From the NCBI RefSeq assembly GCF_050948175.1, contig NW_027490183.1, forward strand, positions 124,001 through 188,000: DNA of 64,000 nucleotides. The letters run 5' to 3'. Every line of letters starts with the position of its first letter. Position 1 is the first letter of the stretch. A program made the position numbers and the translations under genes. The stretch is from Xylocopa sonorina (taxonomy: Eukaryota > Arthropoda > Insecta > Hymenoptera > Apidae). The notes below the pieces were generated by a model, which was not told the DNA's origin, made no database searches, and was given only the letters and a program-made list of their open reading frames with translations. This document shows positions 26,691 through 39,700 of the stretch, in pieces.

Positions 26691-29600
26691 TATGTTTCAT
26701 GATAAGATATAATATTCATTGTGCAGTGTTATGTACACCTCCTATTCACTTCAAATCAATGTAAATGCGACACTTCCTTGCCAGGAAATAGCGTTTGCAG
26801 AAGCCTACGTCTCGTAGCAATAGAGTTCTAATGTTTCGTAAAACGCAATATCGCATCTCATTTCTATATTTCATGATAAGATATAATATTCATTGCGAAG
26901 TGTCAGGTATACCTCGCATACACTTCAAGTGAATGTAAATGCGACACATCCTTGCTAGGGTATAGCGGTGGCAGATGTCTACGTATCGAAGCAACAGGGT
27001 TCTAATGCTTCATAAAACGAGATATCGCATTTCATTTCAATGTTTCATGGGAAGATATAATATTCAATGCGAAGTGTATTGTATACCTCGCATACGCTTC
27101 AAATGAATGTAAATGCTACACTTCCCTGCTGGGAAGTAGCGTTAGCAGATGTCTACGTATCGAGGCAATGGGGTTCTTATGCTTCTTAAATCGCGATATC
27201 GCATCTCATTTCTATGATTCATGATAAGATATCATAATCATTGCGAAGTGTCATGTACACCTCGTATTCCTTTCAATAGAATGTAATTGCGACACTTCCT
27301 TGCTAGGAAGTAGCGTTTGCAGATGTCTACGTATCGGAGCAATAGAGATCTAATGCTTCTTAAATCACGATATCGCATCTCATTTCTATGTTTCATGATA
27401 AGATATAATATTCATTGTGGAGTGTTATGTATACGTTGTATTCCCTTCAAAGGAATGTAAATGCGACACTTCCTTCCTAGGAAATTGCGTTTCCAGATGT
27501 CTACGTATCGAATCAATAGTGTTCTAATTCTTCGTAAAACGCGATATCACATCTCATTTCTAGGTCTCATGATAAGATATAATATTCTTTGTGCAGTGAT
27601 ATGTATACCTCGTATTCACTACAAAAGAATGTAAATGCGACCTTTCCTCGCTAGGAAATAGCGATTGCAGATGTCTCCGTATCGAAGCAATAGAGTTCTA
27701 ATGCTACTTAAAACGCGAAATCGCATATCATTTCTATGTCTCATGATAATATATAATATTCATTGCGAAGTGTTACGTATTCCTAGTCTAGACTTTAAAT
27801 GAATGTAAATGCCACACTTCCTTCCTAGGAAATAGCGTTTGCAGATGTCTACGTACCGTAGCATTAGAGTTCTAATGCTTCTCAAAACGCGATATCGCAT
27901 CTCATTTCTATGTTTCATGATAAGATTTAATAATCATTGCGAAGTGTCTTGTATACCTCGCATAAACTTCAAACGAATTTAAATGCGACACTTCATTGCC
28001 AGGAAATAGCGTTGGCAAATGTCTACGTATCGAAGCAATAGAGTTCTAATGCATCGTAAAGCGAGATGTCGCATCTCATTTCTAAGTTTCGTGATAAGAT
28101 ATAATATTCATTGCGAAGTGTCATGTATACCTCGTATTCTCTGCAAAAGAACGCAAATACGACACTTCCTTGCTAGGAAGTAGCGTTTGCAGATGTCTAC
28201 GTATCGAACCGATAGACTTCTAATGCGCCTTAAATCGTCATATCACATCTCATTTCTATGTTTCATGATAATATGTAATATTCATTGCGAAGTGTCATGT
28301 ATACCTCGTATTCCTTTCAATAGAATGTACATGCGACACTTCCTTGCTAGGAAATAGCGTTTGCAGATGTCTACGTATCGTAGCAATAGAGTTCTAATGC
28401 TTCTTAAAACGCGAAATCGCTTCTCATTTATATGCTTTATGATAAGATGTAATATTCATTGTGGAGTGTTATGTATACCTCGTATTCACTTCAAAAGAGT
28501 GTAAATGCGATTCTTCATTATTAGGAAATAGCGTTTCAAGATGTCTACGTATCGAAACAATACAGTTCTAATGATTCGTAAAACGAGATTTCGCATCTCA
28601 TTTCTAAGTTTCGTGATAGGATATAATATTCATTGCGAAGTGTCAGAAATACACTCGTATTCGCTTCAAAAGAATGTAAATGCGACACTTCCTTGCTAGG
28701 AAATAGCGTTTGCAGGAGTTTACGTATCGTAGCAATCAGAACTAATGCTTCTCAAAACGTGATATCGCATCTCATTTCTATGTTTCATGATAAAATATAA
28801 TATTCATTGCGAAGTTACATGTATACCTCGTATTCACTTCAAAAGTATGTAAATGCGACACTTCCTTGCTAGGAAATAGCGTTTGCAGGTGTCTCCGCTT
28901 CGAAGCAATAGAGTTCTAATGCTTCTTAAAACGAGATGTCGCATCTGATTTCTATGTTTCATGATAAGATATAATATTCATTGCGAAGTGTTTTGTATTC
29001 CTCGTCTACACTTCAAATGAATCTAAATGCGACACTACCTTGCTAGGAAATAGCGATTGCAGATGCCTACGTATCGAACCAATAGAGTTCTAATGCTTCT
29101 TGGAACGGGATATCGCATCTCATTTCTATGTTTCTTGATAAGATATAATATTAATTGCGAAGTGTCATGTATACCTTCTATTCACGTCAGAAGAATGTAA
29201 ATGCGACACTTCCTTGCTAGGAAATAACGTTTGCAGATGTCTACGTATCGTAGCAATAGAGTTCTAATGCTTCTTAAAACGCGATATCACATCACATTTA
29301 TATGTTTCATGACAAGGTATAATATTCATTGCGAAGTGTTTTGTATTCCTCGTCTACACTTCAAATGAATGTAAATGCGACACTTCCTTTCTAGGAAATA
29401 GCGTTTCCAGGAGTCTACGTATCGAACCAATAGAGTTCTAATGCTTCTTAAAACGAGATGTCGCACCTTATTTGTAAGTTTCGTGATAAGATATAATATA
29501 TTAAGTGCGAAGTGTCATGTATACCTCGTATTCACTTCAAAAGAATGCAAATGCGACACTTCCTTGCGAGGAAATAGCGTTTGCAGGAGTTTAAGTATCG

Positions 29601-30930
29601 TAGCAATAGAGATCTAATGCTTCTCAAAACATGATTTCGCATCTCATTTCTATGCTTCATCATAAGATATAATATTCATTGCGAAGTGTCACTTATACCT
29701 CGCATACACTTCAAGTGAATGTAAATGCGACACTTCCTTGCTAGGAAATAGCGTTTGCAGATGTCTACGTATAGTAGCAAGCGTGTCATAATGCTTCTTG
29801 AAACGGGATATCGCATCTCATTTCTATGTTTCATGATAACATATAATATTCATTGCGAAGTGTCTTGTATACCTCGTACTCACTTCAAACGAATGTAAAT
29901 GCGACACATCCTTGCTATTAAATAGCGTTTGCAGGTGTCTCCGTATCGAAGCAATAGAGTTCTAATGCTTCTTAAAACGGGATAGAGCATCTCATTTCTA
30001 TGTCTCGTGATAAGATATAATATTCATTGCGAAGTTTTATGTACTTCTCGTGTACACTTCAAATGACTGTAAATGCGACACTTCCTTGCTAGGTAATAGC
30101 GTTTGTAGATGTATACGTATCATAGCAATAGAGCTCTAATGCTACTTAAGACGCGATATCGCATCTCATTTCTATGTTTCATGATAGGACATAATATTCA
30201 TTGAGGAGGGTTATGCATATCTCGTCTACACTTAAAAAGAATGTAAATGCGACACTTCCTTGCTAGGAAATAGCTTTTCCAGATGTCTACGTATCGTAGC
30301 AATAGTGTTCTAATGCTTCTTAAAGAGCGATATCGCATCTCATTCCAATGTTTCATGATAAGATATAATATTCATTGTGGAGTATTATGCATACCTCGTA
30401 CTCACTTCAAAAGAATGCAAATGCGACACTCCCTTGCTTTGAAATAGCGTTTGCAGATGACTACGTATCGAATCAATAGGGATCTGATGCTTCTTAAGAC
30501 GGGATATCGCATCTCATTTCTATGTCTCGTGATAAGATATAATATTCATTGTGGGGTATTATGCATACCTCGCATTCACTTCAAAAAAATGCAAATGCGA
30601 CACTGCCTTGCTAGGAATTAGCGTCTGCAGATGTCAATGTACCGTAGCAATAGAGTTCTAATGCTTCTTAAAACGCGAATCGATCCACATTTCTATGTTT
30701 CACGATAAAATATAATATTCATTGTGGAGTGTTATATATACCTCGTACTCACTTCAAAGGAATGTAAATGCGATACTTCCTTGCTAGGAAATAGGGTCTG
30801 CAGATATCTACGTATCGTAGCAATAGAGTTCTAATGCTTCTCAAAACGCGACATCGCATCTCATTTCTATGTTTCATGATAAGATATAATATTTAATGTG
30901 GAGTGTTATGTATACCTCGTATTCACTTCT
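26691..30930 (+). repeat. Diverged monomers with few long duplicates
   Basis: About 24 monomers without an obvious higher-order pattern. The exception is 27,412-27,852, with TATACGTTGTATTCCC and TTCTAGGTCTCATG, which matches 34,372-34,812 at an offset of exactly 6,960 bp (40 x 174). Monomers near 29,150 with TAATATTAATTGCGAAG resemble ones at 44,250, 60,270 and 61,140. No genes. Confidence 0.82.
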
Positions 30931-31800
30931 AAAAAATGTAAATGCGACACTTCCTTGCTAGGAAATAGCGTTTGTAGATGTCTACGTATCGAAGGAATAG
31001 ATTTCTAATGCTTCTTAAAACTTGATATCGCATCTCATTTCTATGTTTCACAGTAAGATATAATATTCATTGCGAAGTGTCATGTATACCTCGTATCCAC
31101 TTCAAAGGAATGTAAATGCGACACTTCCTTGCTAGGAAATAGCGATTGCAGAAATCTACGTATCGTAGCAGTAGAGTTCTAATGCTTCTCAAAACGCGAT
31201 ATCGCATCACATTTCTATGTTTCATGATAAGATATAATATTCATTGTGAAGTTACATGTATAACTCGTATTCACATCAAAGAATGTAAATGGACATTTCC
31301 TTGCCAGGAAACAGCGTTTGCAGATGTCTATGTATCGAAGCAATAGTGTTCTAATACTGCTTAAAACGGGATACCGTATTTCATTTCTATGTTTCATGAT
31401 AAGATATAATATTAATTGCGAAGTGGCATTGTAGACTACGTATTAACATAAAAAGAATGTAAATGCGACACTTCCTTGCTAGGAAATAGCGTTTGTAGAT
31501 GTCTACGTATCGAGGGAATAGATTTCTAATGCTTCTTAAAACTTGATATCGCATCTCATTTCTATGTTTCACAGTAAGATATAATATTCATTGCGAAGTG
31601 TCATGTATACCTCGTATCCACTTCAAAGGAATGTAAATGCGACACTTCCTTGCTAGGAAATAGCGTTTGCAGATGTCTACGTATCGTAGCATTAGAGTTC
31701 TAGTGCTTCTTAAAACTTGATTTCGCATCTCATTTCTGCGTTTCACAGCAAGATATAATATTCATTATGGAGTGTTATGTATACATCGTATTCACTACAA
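30931..31800 (+). repeat. Three-monomer local duplication
   Basis: TTTGTAGATGTCTACG with GATTTCTAATGCTTC and AACTTGATATCGC begins at 30,971 and again at 31,492, 521 bp later (three monomers less one base). Both lead into TTTCACAGTAAGATAT and CGTATCCACTTCAAAGG. A similar variant occurs at about 380-520 at the left edge. Confidence 0.8.
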
Positions 31801-33660
31801 AAGAATGTAAATGCGATACTTTCTTGCTAGGACTTAGCGTTTGCCGACATCTACGAATCGAAGCAATGGAGTTCTAATGTTTCTTAAAACGAGATATCGC
31901 ATGTCATTTCTATGTTTCATGATAAGGCATAATATTCATTGCGAAGTGTCATGTATACCTCGTATTCACTTCAAAAGAATGTAAATGCGATACTTTCTTG
32001 CTAGGACGTAGCGTTTGCAGACATCTACGAATCGAAGCAATGGAGTTTTAATGTTTCTTAAAACTAGATATCGCATCTCATTTCTATGTTTCATGATAAG
32101 GCATAATATTCATTGCTAAGTGTCATGTATACCTCGTATTCACTCCTAAGAATGTAAGTGCGACGCTTCCTTGCCAGGAAGTAGCGTTTGCAGATGTCTA
32201 CGTATCGAAGCAATAGTGTCCTAATGCTTCCTAAAACGCGATATCGCATCTCATTTCTATGTTTCATGATAAGATATAATATTCATTGCGAAGTGGCATG
32301 TATACCTTGCATTCACTTCAAAAGCATGTGAGTGCGACACTTCCCTGCTGGGAAATAGCGTTTGCTTATGTCTACGTATCGAGGCAATAGAGTTCTAATG
32401 CTTCTTAAATCGCCATATCGCATCTCATTTCTGTGTTTCATGATAAGATATAATATTCATTGCGGAGTGTCATGTATACCTCGTATTCACATCAAAAGAA
32501 TGTAAATGCGACACTTCCTTGCAAGGAAATACCGATTGCAGATGTCTACGTATCGTTGCTATTGAGTTCTGATGCCTCTTAAATCGCGATCTCCCATCTC
32601 ATTTCTATGTTTCGTGATAAGGTATAATATTCATTGCGCAGTGTCATGTATACCTCGTATTCACATCAAAAGAATGTAAATGCGACACTTCCTTGCTAGG
32701 AATAAGCGTTTAAAAGATGTATACGTATCGAAGCAATAGAGTTGTAGTGATTCTTATATCGCGATATCGCATCTCATTTCTATGTTTCATGACAGGATAT
32801 AATATTCATTGCGAAGTGCCACTTACACCTCGAATACACTTCAAATGAATGTAAATGCGACACTTCATTGCTAGGAAATAGCGTTTGCATATGTCTACGT
32901 ATCGCAGAAACAGTGTTCTAATGCTTCTTAAAACGCGATATCGCATCTCATTTCTATGTTTCATGATAAAATATAATGTTCATTGAGGAGGGTTATGTAT
33001 ATCTCGCTTAAACTTAAAAAGAATGTAAACGCGACACATCCTTGCTAGGAAATAGCGTTTCCAGATGTCTACGTATCGAAAAAATAGAGATCTAATGCTT
33101 CTTAAATCGCGATATCGCAACTCATTTCTATATTTCGTGATAAGATATAATATTCATTGTGGATTGCAATGTATACCTCGTAGTCGCTTCAAAAGAATGT
33201 AAATGCGACACTTCCTAGCTAGGATATAGCGATGGCAGATGTCTGCGTATGGAAGCAATAGAGTTCTAGAGCATTTTAATACGCGATATCGCATCTCATT
33301 TCTATGTTTCATGATAAGATATAATATTCATTTCGAAGTGTCATGTATACCTCGTATTCACTACAAAAGAATGTAAATGCGATACTTTCTTGCTAGGACT
33401 TAGCGTTTGCAGACATCTACGAATCGAAGCAATGGAGTTCTAATGTTTCTTAAAACGAGATATCGCATCTCATTTCTATGTTTCATGATAAGGCATAATA
33501 TTCATTGCTAAGTGTCATGTATACCTCGTATTCACTCCTAAGAATGTAAGTGCGACACTTCCTTGCCAGGAAGTAGCGTTTGCAGATGTCTACGTATCGA
33601 AGCAATAGTGTCCTAATGCTTCTTAAAACGCGATATCGCATCTCATTTCTATGATTCATG
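31801..33660 (+). repeat. Eight-monomer duplicated unit
   Basis: GATACTTTCTTGCTAGGAC occurs at about 31,815, 31,989 and 33,381. The last two are 1,392 bp (8 x 174) apart and are followed by matching monomers with AAGGCATAATATTC and TCACTCCTAAG. Further on, TTTAAAAGATGTATACG at about 32,710 pairs with about 33,754 at 1,044 bp, again a two-monomer change in offset. Related copies start at about 36,317 and 42,680. Confidence 0.82.
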
Positions 33661-36316
33661 ATAAGATATAATATTCATTGCAAAGTGTCATGCATATCTC
33701 GTATTCACTTCAAATGAATGTAAACGCAACACTTCCTTGCTAGGAAAATGCTTTTAAAAGATGTATACGTATCGAAGCAATAGAGTTGTGGTGATTCTTA
33801 TATCGCGATATCGCATCTCATTTCTATGTTTCATGATAGGATATAATATTCATTGCGAAGAGCCACTTATACCTGCCAAACATTTCAAATGAATGTAAAT
33901 GCGACACTTCATTGCTAGGATATAGCGTCTGCAGATGTCTACGTATCGCAGAAACTGTGTTCTAGTGCTTCTTAAAACGCGATATCGCATCTCATTTCTA
34001 TGATTCATGATAAGATATAATATTCATTGCGAAGTGTCATGTGTACCTCGTATTCACTTCAAAAGAAAGTAAATGCGACACATACTTGGTAGGAAATAGC
34101 GTTTCCAGTTGTCTAGGTATCGAAACAATAGAGTTCGAATGCTTCTCAAAACGAGATGTCGCACCTCATTTCTATGTTTCATGATAAGGTATAATGTTCA
34201 TTGCGAAGTGTCATGTATACCTCGTATTCACTTCAAATGAATGTAAATGCGACACTTCGTTCCTTGGAAATAGCGTTTGCAGATGTCAACGTATCCAAGC
34301 AAAAGAGTTCTAATGCTTCTTGAAACGGGATACCGCATCTCATTTCTATGTTTCATGATAAGATATAATATTCATTGTGGAGTGTTATGTATACGTTGTA
34401 TTCCCTTCAAAGGAATGTAAATGCGACACTTCCTTCCTAGGAAATTGCGTTTCCAGATGTCTACGTATCGAAACAATAGTGTTCTAATGCCTCGTAAAAC
34501 GCGATAACACATCTCATTTCTAGGTCTCATGATAATATATAATATTCTTTGTGCAGTGATATGTATACCTCGTATTCACTACAAAAGAATGTAAATGCGA
34601 CCTTTCCTCGCTAGGAAACAGCGATTGCAGATGCCTCCGTATCGAAGCAATAGAGTTCTAATGCTACTTAAAACGCGAAATCGCATATCATTTCTATGTC
34701 TCATGATAATATATAATATTCATTGCGAAGTGTTACGTATTCCTCGTCTACACTTTAAGTGAATGTAAATGCCACACTTCTTTCCTAGGAAATAGCGTTT
34801 GCAGATGTCTACGTCTCGAAGCAATAGAGTTCTAATGCTTGTTAAAACGCGATATCGTATCGCATGTCTATGTCTCATGATAATATATAATATTCATTGC
34901 GAAGTGTCATGTATACCTCGCATACACTTCAAATGAATGTAAGTGCGACAATACTTTGCTAGGAAATGTCGTTTGCAGATGTTTTCGTATCCTTGCAATA
35001 GAGTTCTAATGCTTCTCAAAACGCGATACCGCATCTCATTTCAATGTTTCACTATAAGATATAATATTATTGTATATCGCATTTCATCTCTATGTTTCGT
35101 GATAAGGTATAATATTCATTGTGGAGTGTTATGTATACCCCGTATTCACTTCAAATGAGTGTAAATGCGGCACTTCATTGCTAGGAAATAGCGTTTGCAG
35201 ATGACTACGTATCGTAGCATTGGAGTTCTAATCCTTCTCAAAACGAGATATCGCATCACATTTCTATGTTTCATGATAAGATATAATATTCATTGTGCAG
35301 TGCTATGTATATCTCGTCTAAACTTCAAATGAATGTAACTGCGGCACTTCCCTGCTAGGATATAGCGATGGCAAATGTCTACGTATCCAAGCAACAGAGT
35401 TAAAATGCTTCTTAGAACGAGATATCGCATCTCATTTCTATGTTTCATGATAAGATATAATATTCATTGCGAAGTTTCATGTATTCCTCGTATTCACTTC
35501 GAATGAATGTAAATGCGACACTTCCTTGCTAGGAAATAGCGTTTGCAGATGTCAACGTATCGAAGCAATATTGTTCTAATAATACTTAAAACGCGATATT
35601 GCATCTCATTCCTATGTTTCATGATACGATGTAATATTCATTGCGAAGTGTCGCTTATACCTCGCATACGCTACAAATGGATGTAAATGCGACACTTCAT
35701 TGCTAGGATATAGCGATGGCAGATTTCTACGTATTGAAACAACATGGTTCTAATGCTTCTTAAACCGAGATATCGCATCTCATTTCTATATTTTACGATA
35801 AGATATAATATTGATTGTGGAGTGTTATGTATACCACGTATTCACTTTAGATGAATGTAAATGCGACACTTCCTTGCTAGCGAATAGCGTTTGCAGATGT
35901 CAACGTATCGAAACTGAAGTGTTCTAATGCTTCTTAAAACTAGATGTCGCATCGCATTTCTATGTTTCATGATAAGATATAATATTCATTGCGAAGTGTC
36001 ACGTACACCTCGTATTCACTTCATAAGAATGTAAATGCTACACTTCCATTCTAGGAAATAGCGTTTGCAGATGTCTCCGTATCGAAGCAATAGGGTTCTA
36101 TTGCTTCTTAAATCGCGATATCGCTTTTCATTTCTATGTTTCCTAATAAGGTATAATATTCATTGCGAAGTGTCATGTATACCTCGTATTCACTTAAAAA
36201 GAATGTAAATGCGACACTTCCTTGCTAGGAAATAGCGTTTGCAGTTATCTACGTATCGTCGCAATAGATTTCAAATGCTTCTTAAAACGCCATAGCGCAT
36301 CTCATTTCTATGTTTC
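33661..36316 (+). repeat. Block D copy 1
   Basis: Matches 38,232-40,888 at offset 4,571, becoming 4,572 after one extra A in the second copy at about 39,431. Contains the 222 bp monomer at 34,943, then TAAAATGCTTCTTAG at 35,401 and GAAACTGAAGTG near 35,912. At about 36,316 the copies part: this one continues with AAGGCATAATATTC, the other with AAGATATAATATTCTTTG. Confidence 0.87.
34943..35164 (+). repeat. 222 bp variant monomer, copy 1
   Basis: Spacing between monomer starts is 222 bp here instead of 174. The extra 48 bp is an internal tandem duplication: the part running from CCGCATCTC to TATAATATT at about 35,030-35,070 is followed by a diverged second version, TCGCATTTCATCTC through GGTATAATATTC. 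It is a good physical marker for block D/E. Confidence 0.92.
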
Positions 36317-36716
36317 ATGATAAGGCATAATATTCATTGCTAAGTGTCATGTATACCTCGTATTCACTCCTAAGAATGTAAGTGCGACACTTCCTTGCCA
36401 GGAAGTAGCGTTTGCAGATGTCTACGTATCGAAGCAATAGTGTCCTAATGCTTCTTAAAACGCGATATCGCATCTCATTTCTATGTTTCATGATAAGATA
36501 TAATATTCATTGCGAAGTGGCATGTATACCTTGTATTCACTTCAAAAGCATGTGAATGCGACACTTCCTTGCTGGGAAATAGCGTTTGCATATGTCTACG
36601 TATCAAAGCAATAGAGTTCTAATGCTTCTTAAATCGCCATATCGCATCTCATTTCTGTGTTTCATGATAAGATATAATATTCATTGCGGAGTGTCATGTA
36701 TACCTCGTATTCACTT
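36317..36716 (+). repeat. Monomers related to 32.1-32.5 kb
   Basis: GCATAATATTC at 36,325 pairs with 32,101 (offset 4,224) and with 42,808. At about 36,717 this copy takes in two monomers that 32.5 kb lacks; the match then resumes at 37,103 with 32,531 (offset 4,572), a 348 bp step. Confidence 0.82.
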
Positions 36717-39700
36717 CAGATGAATGTATATGCGACACTTCCTTGCTAGGAAATAGCGTTTGAAGATGTCTACGTAACGAAGCAGTAGAGTTCTAATGCT
36801 TCTTAAATCGCCATATCGCACCTCAATACTGCGTATCATGATAAGTTATAATATTCATTGCGAAGTGCCATGTTAACCTCGCATACACTTCAAATGAATG
36901 TAAATACGACGCTTCCTTTCTAGGAAATAGCGTTTGCAGATGTCTGCGTATAGTAGCAATAGAGTTCTAATGCTATTTATATCGCGATATCGCATCACAT
37001 TTCTAAGTTTCATGATTAGATATAATACTCATTGTGGAGTGTCATGTATATCTCGTATTCACATCAAAAGAATGTAAATGCGACACTTCCTTGCTAGGAA
37101 ATACCGATTGCAGATGTCTACGTATCGTTGCTATTGAGTTCTGATGCCTCTTAAATCGCGATCTCCCATCTCATTTCTATGTTTCGTGATAAAGTATAAT
37201 ATTCATTGCGCAGTGTCATGTATAACTCGTATTCACATCAAAAGAATGTAAATGCGACACTTCCTTGCTAGGAAAAAGCGTTTAAAAGATGTATACGTAT
37301 CGAAGCAATAGAGTTGTAGTGATTCTTATATCGCGATATCGCATCTCATTTCTATGTTTCATGATAGGATATAATATTCATTGCGAAGTGCCACTTACAC
37401 CTCGAATACACTTCAAATGAATGTAAATGCGACACTTCATTGCTAGGAAATAGCGTTTGCATATGTCTACGTATCGAGGCAATAGTGTTCTACTGCTCCT
37501 TAAAACGGGATAACGCATCTCATTTCTATGTATCATGATAAGTTATAATATTCATTGCGAAGTGTTATGTATACCTCGTATTCACTTCAAAAGAATGTAA
37601 ATGCGATACTTCCTGGCTAGAAAATAGCGTTTGCAGATGTCTCCGTATCGAAGCAATAGAGTTCTAATGCTTCTTAAAACGAGATGTCGCATCTCATTTC
37701 TATGTTTCACGATAAGATATAATATTCATTGCGAAGTGCCACTTATACCTCGCAAACACTTCAAATGAATGTAAATGCGACACTTCATTGCTAGGACATA
37801 GCGTTTGCAGATGTCTACGTATCGCAGAAACAGTGTTCTAATGCTTCTTAAAACGCGATATCGCATCTCATTTCTATGATTCATGATAAGATATAATATT
37901 CATTGCGAAGTGTTCTGCATACCTCGCATACATTTCAAATGAATGTAAATGCGATGCTTCCTTGCTATTAAATGGCGTTTGCAGATGTCTATACATCGAT
38001 GCAATAGAGTTCTAATGCTTCTCAAAACGTGATATGGCATCTCATTTCTATGGTTCACGATAAGATATAATTTTCATTTCGAAGTGTTATGCATACCTCG
38101 TATACTTCAAAAGAATGTAAATGCGACACTTCCTTGCCAGGAAATAGCCTTTGCAGATGTATACGTATCGTAGCAATAGAGTTCTAATGCTTCTTCAAAC
38201 GCGATAACGCACCTCATTTCCATGCTTCTTGATAAGATATAATATTCATTGCAAAGTGTCATGCATATCTCGTATTCACTTCAAATGAATGTAAACGCAA
38301 CACTTCCTTGCTAGGAAAATGCTTTTAAAAGATGTATACGTATCGAAGCAATAGAGTTGTGGTGATTCTTATATCGCGATATCGCATCTCATTTCTATGT
38401 TTCATGATAGGATATAATATTCATTGCGAAGAGCCACTTATACCTGCCAAACATTTCAAATGAATGTAAATGCGACACTTCATTGCTAGGAAATAGCGTC
38501 TGCAGATGTCTACGTATCGCAGAAACTGTGTTCTAGTGCTTCTTAAAACGCGATATCGCATCTCATTTCTATGATTCATGATAAGATATAATATTCATTG
38601 CGAAGTGTCATGTGTACCTCGTATTCACTTCAAAAGAAAGTAAATGCGACACATACTTGGTAGGAAATAGCGTTTCCAGTTGTCTAGGTATCAAAACAAT
38701 AGAGTTCGAATGCTTCTCAAAACGAGATGTCGCACCTCATTTCTATGTTTCATGATAAGGTATAATGTTCATTGCGAAGTGTCATGTATACCTCGTATTC
38801 ACTTCAAATGAATGTAAATGCGACACTTCGTTCCTAGGAAATAGCGTTTGCAGATGTCAACGTATCCAAGCAAAAGAGTTCTAATGCTTCTTGAAACGGG
38901 ATACCGCATCTCATTTCTATGTTTCATGATAAGATATAATATTCATTGTGGAGTGTTATGTATACGTTGTATTCCCTTTAAAGGAATGTAAATGCGACAC
39001 TTCCTTCCTAGGAAATTGCGTTTCCAGATGTCTACGTATCGAAACAATAGTGTTCTAATGCCTCGTAAAACGCGATAACACATCTCATTTCTAGGTCTCA
39101 TGATAATATATAATATTCTTTGTGCAGTGATATGTATACCTCGTATTCACTACAAAAGAATGTAAATGCGACCTTTCCTCGCTAGGAAACAGCGATTGCA
39201 GATGTCTCCGTATCGAAGCAATAGAGTTCTAATGCTACTTAAAACGCGAAATCGCATATCATTTCTATGTCTCATGATAATATATAATATTCATTGCGAA
39301 GTGTTACGTATTCCTCGTCTACACTTTAAATGAATGTAAATGCCACACTTCTTTCCTAGGAAATAGCGTTTGCAGATGTCTACGTCTCGAAGCAATAGAG
39401 TTCTAATGCTTGTTAAAACGCGATATCGTAATCGCATGTCTATGTCTCATGATAATATATAATATTCATTGCGAAGTGTCATGTATACCTCGCATACACT
39501 TCAAATGAATGTAAGTGCGACAATACTTTGCTAGGAAATGTCGTTTGCAGATGTTTTCGTATCGTTGCAATAGAGTTCTAATGCTTCTCAAAACGCGATA
39601 CCGCATCTCATTTCAATGTTTCACTATAAGATATAATATTATTGTATATCGCATTTCATCTCTATGTTTCGTGATAAGGTATAATATTCATTGTGGAGTG

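Noticed and set aside
34256..34276. Second CENP-B box-like candidate, TTCGTTCCTTGGAAATAGCG
   Set aside because: It begins like the box (TTCGTT), but the distance to the G-rich end is wrong and CGGG is missing.
34943..35158. 71-codon open frame found four times
   Set aside because: It corresponds to the 222 bp variant monomer; the copy number reflects block duplication, not selection on a protein. It would also start at GTG.
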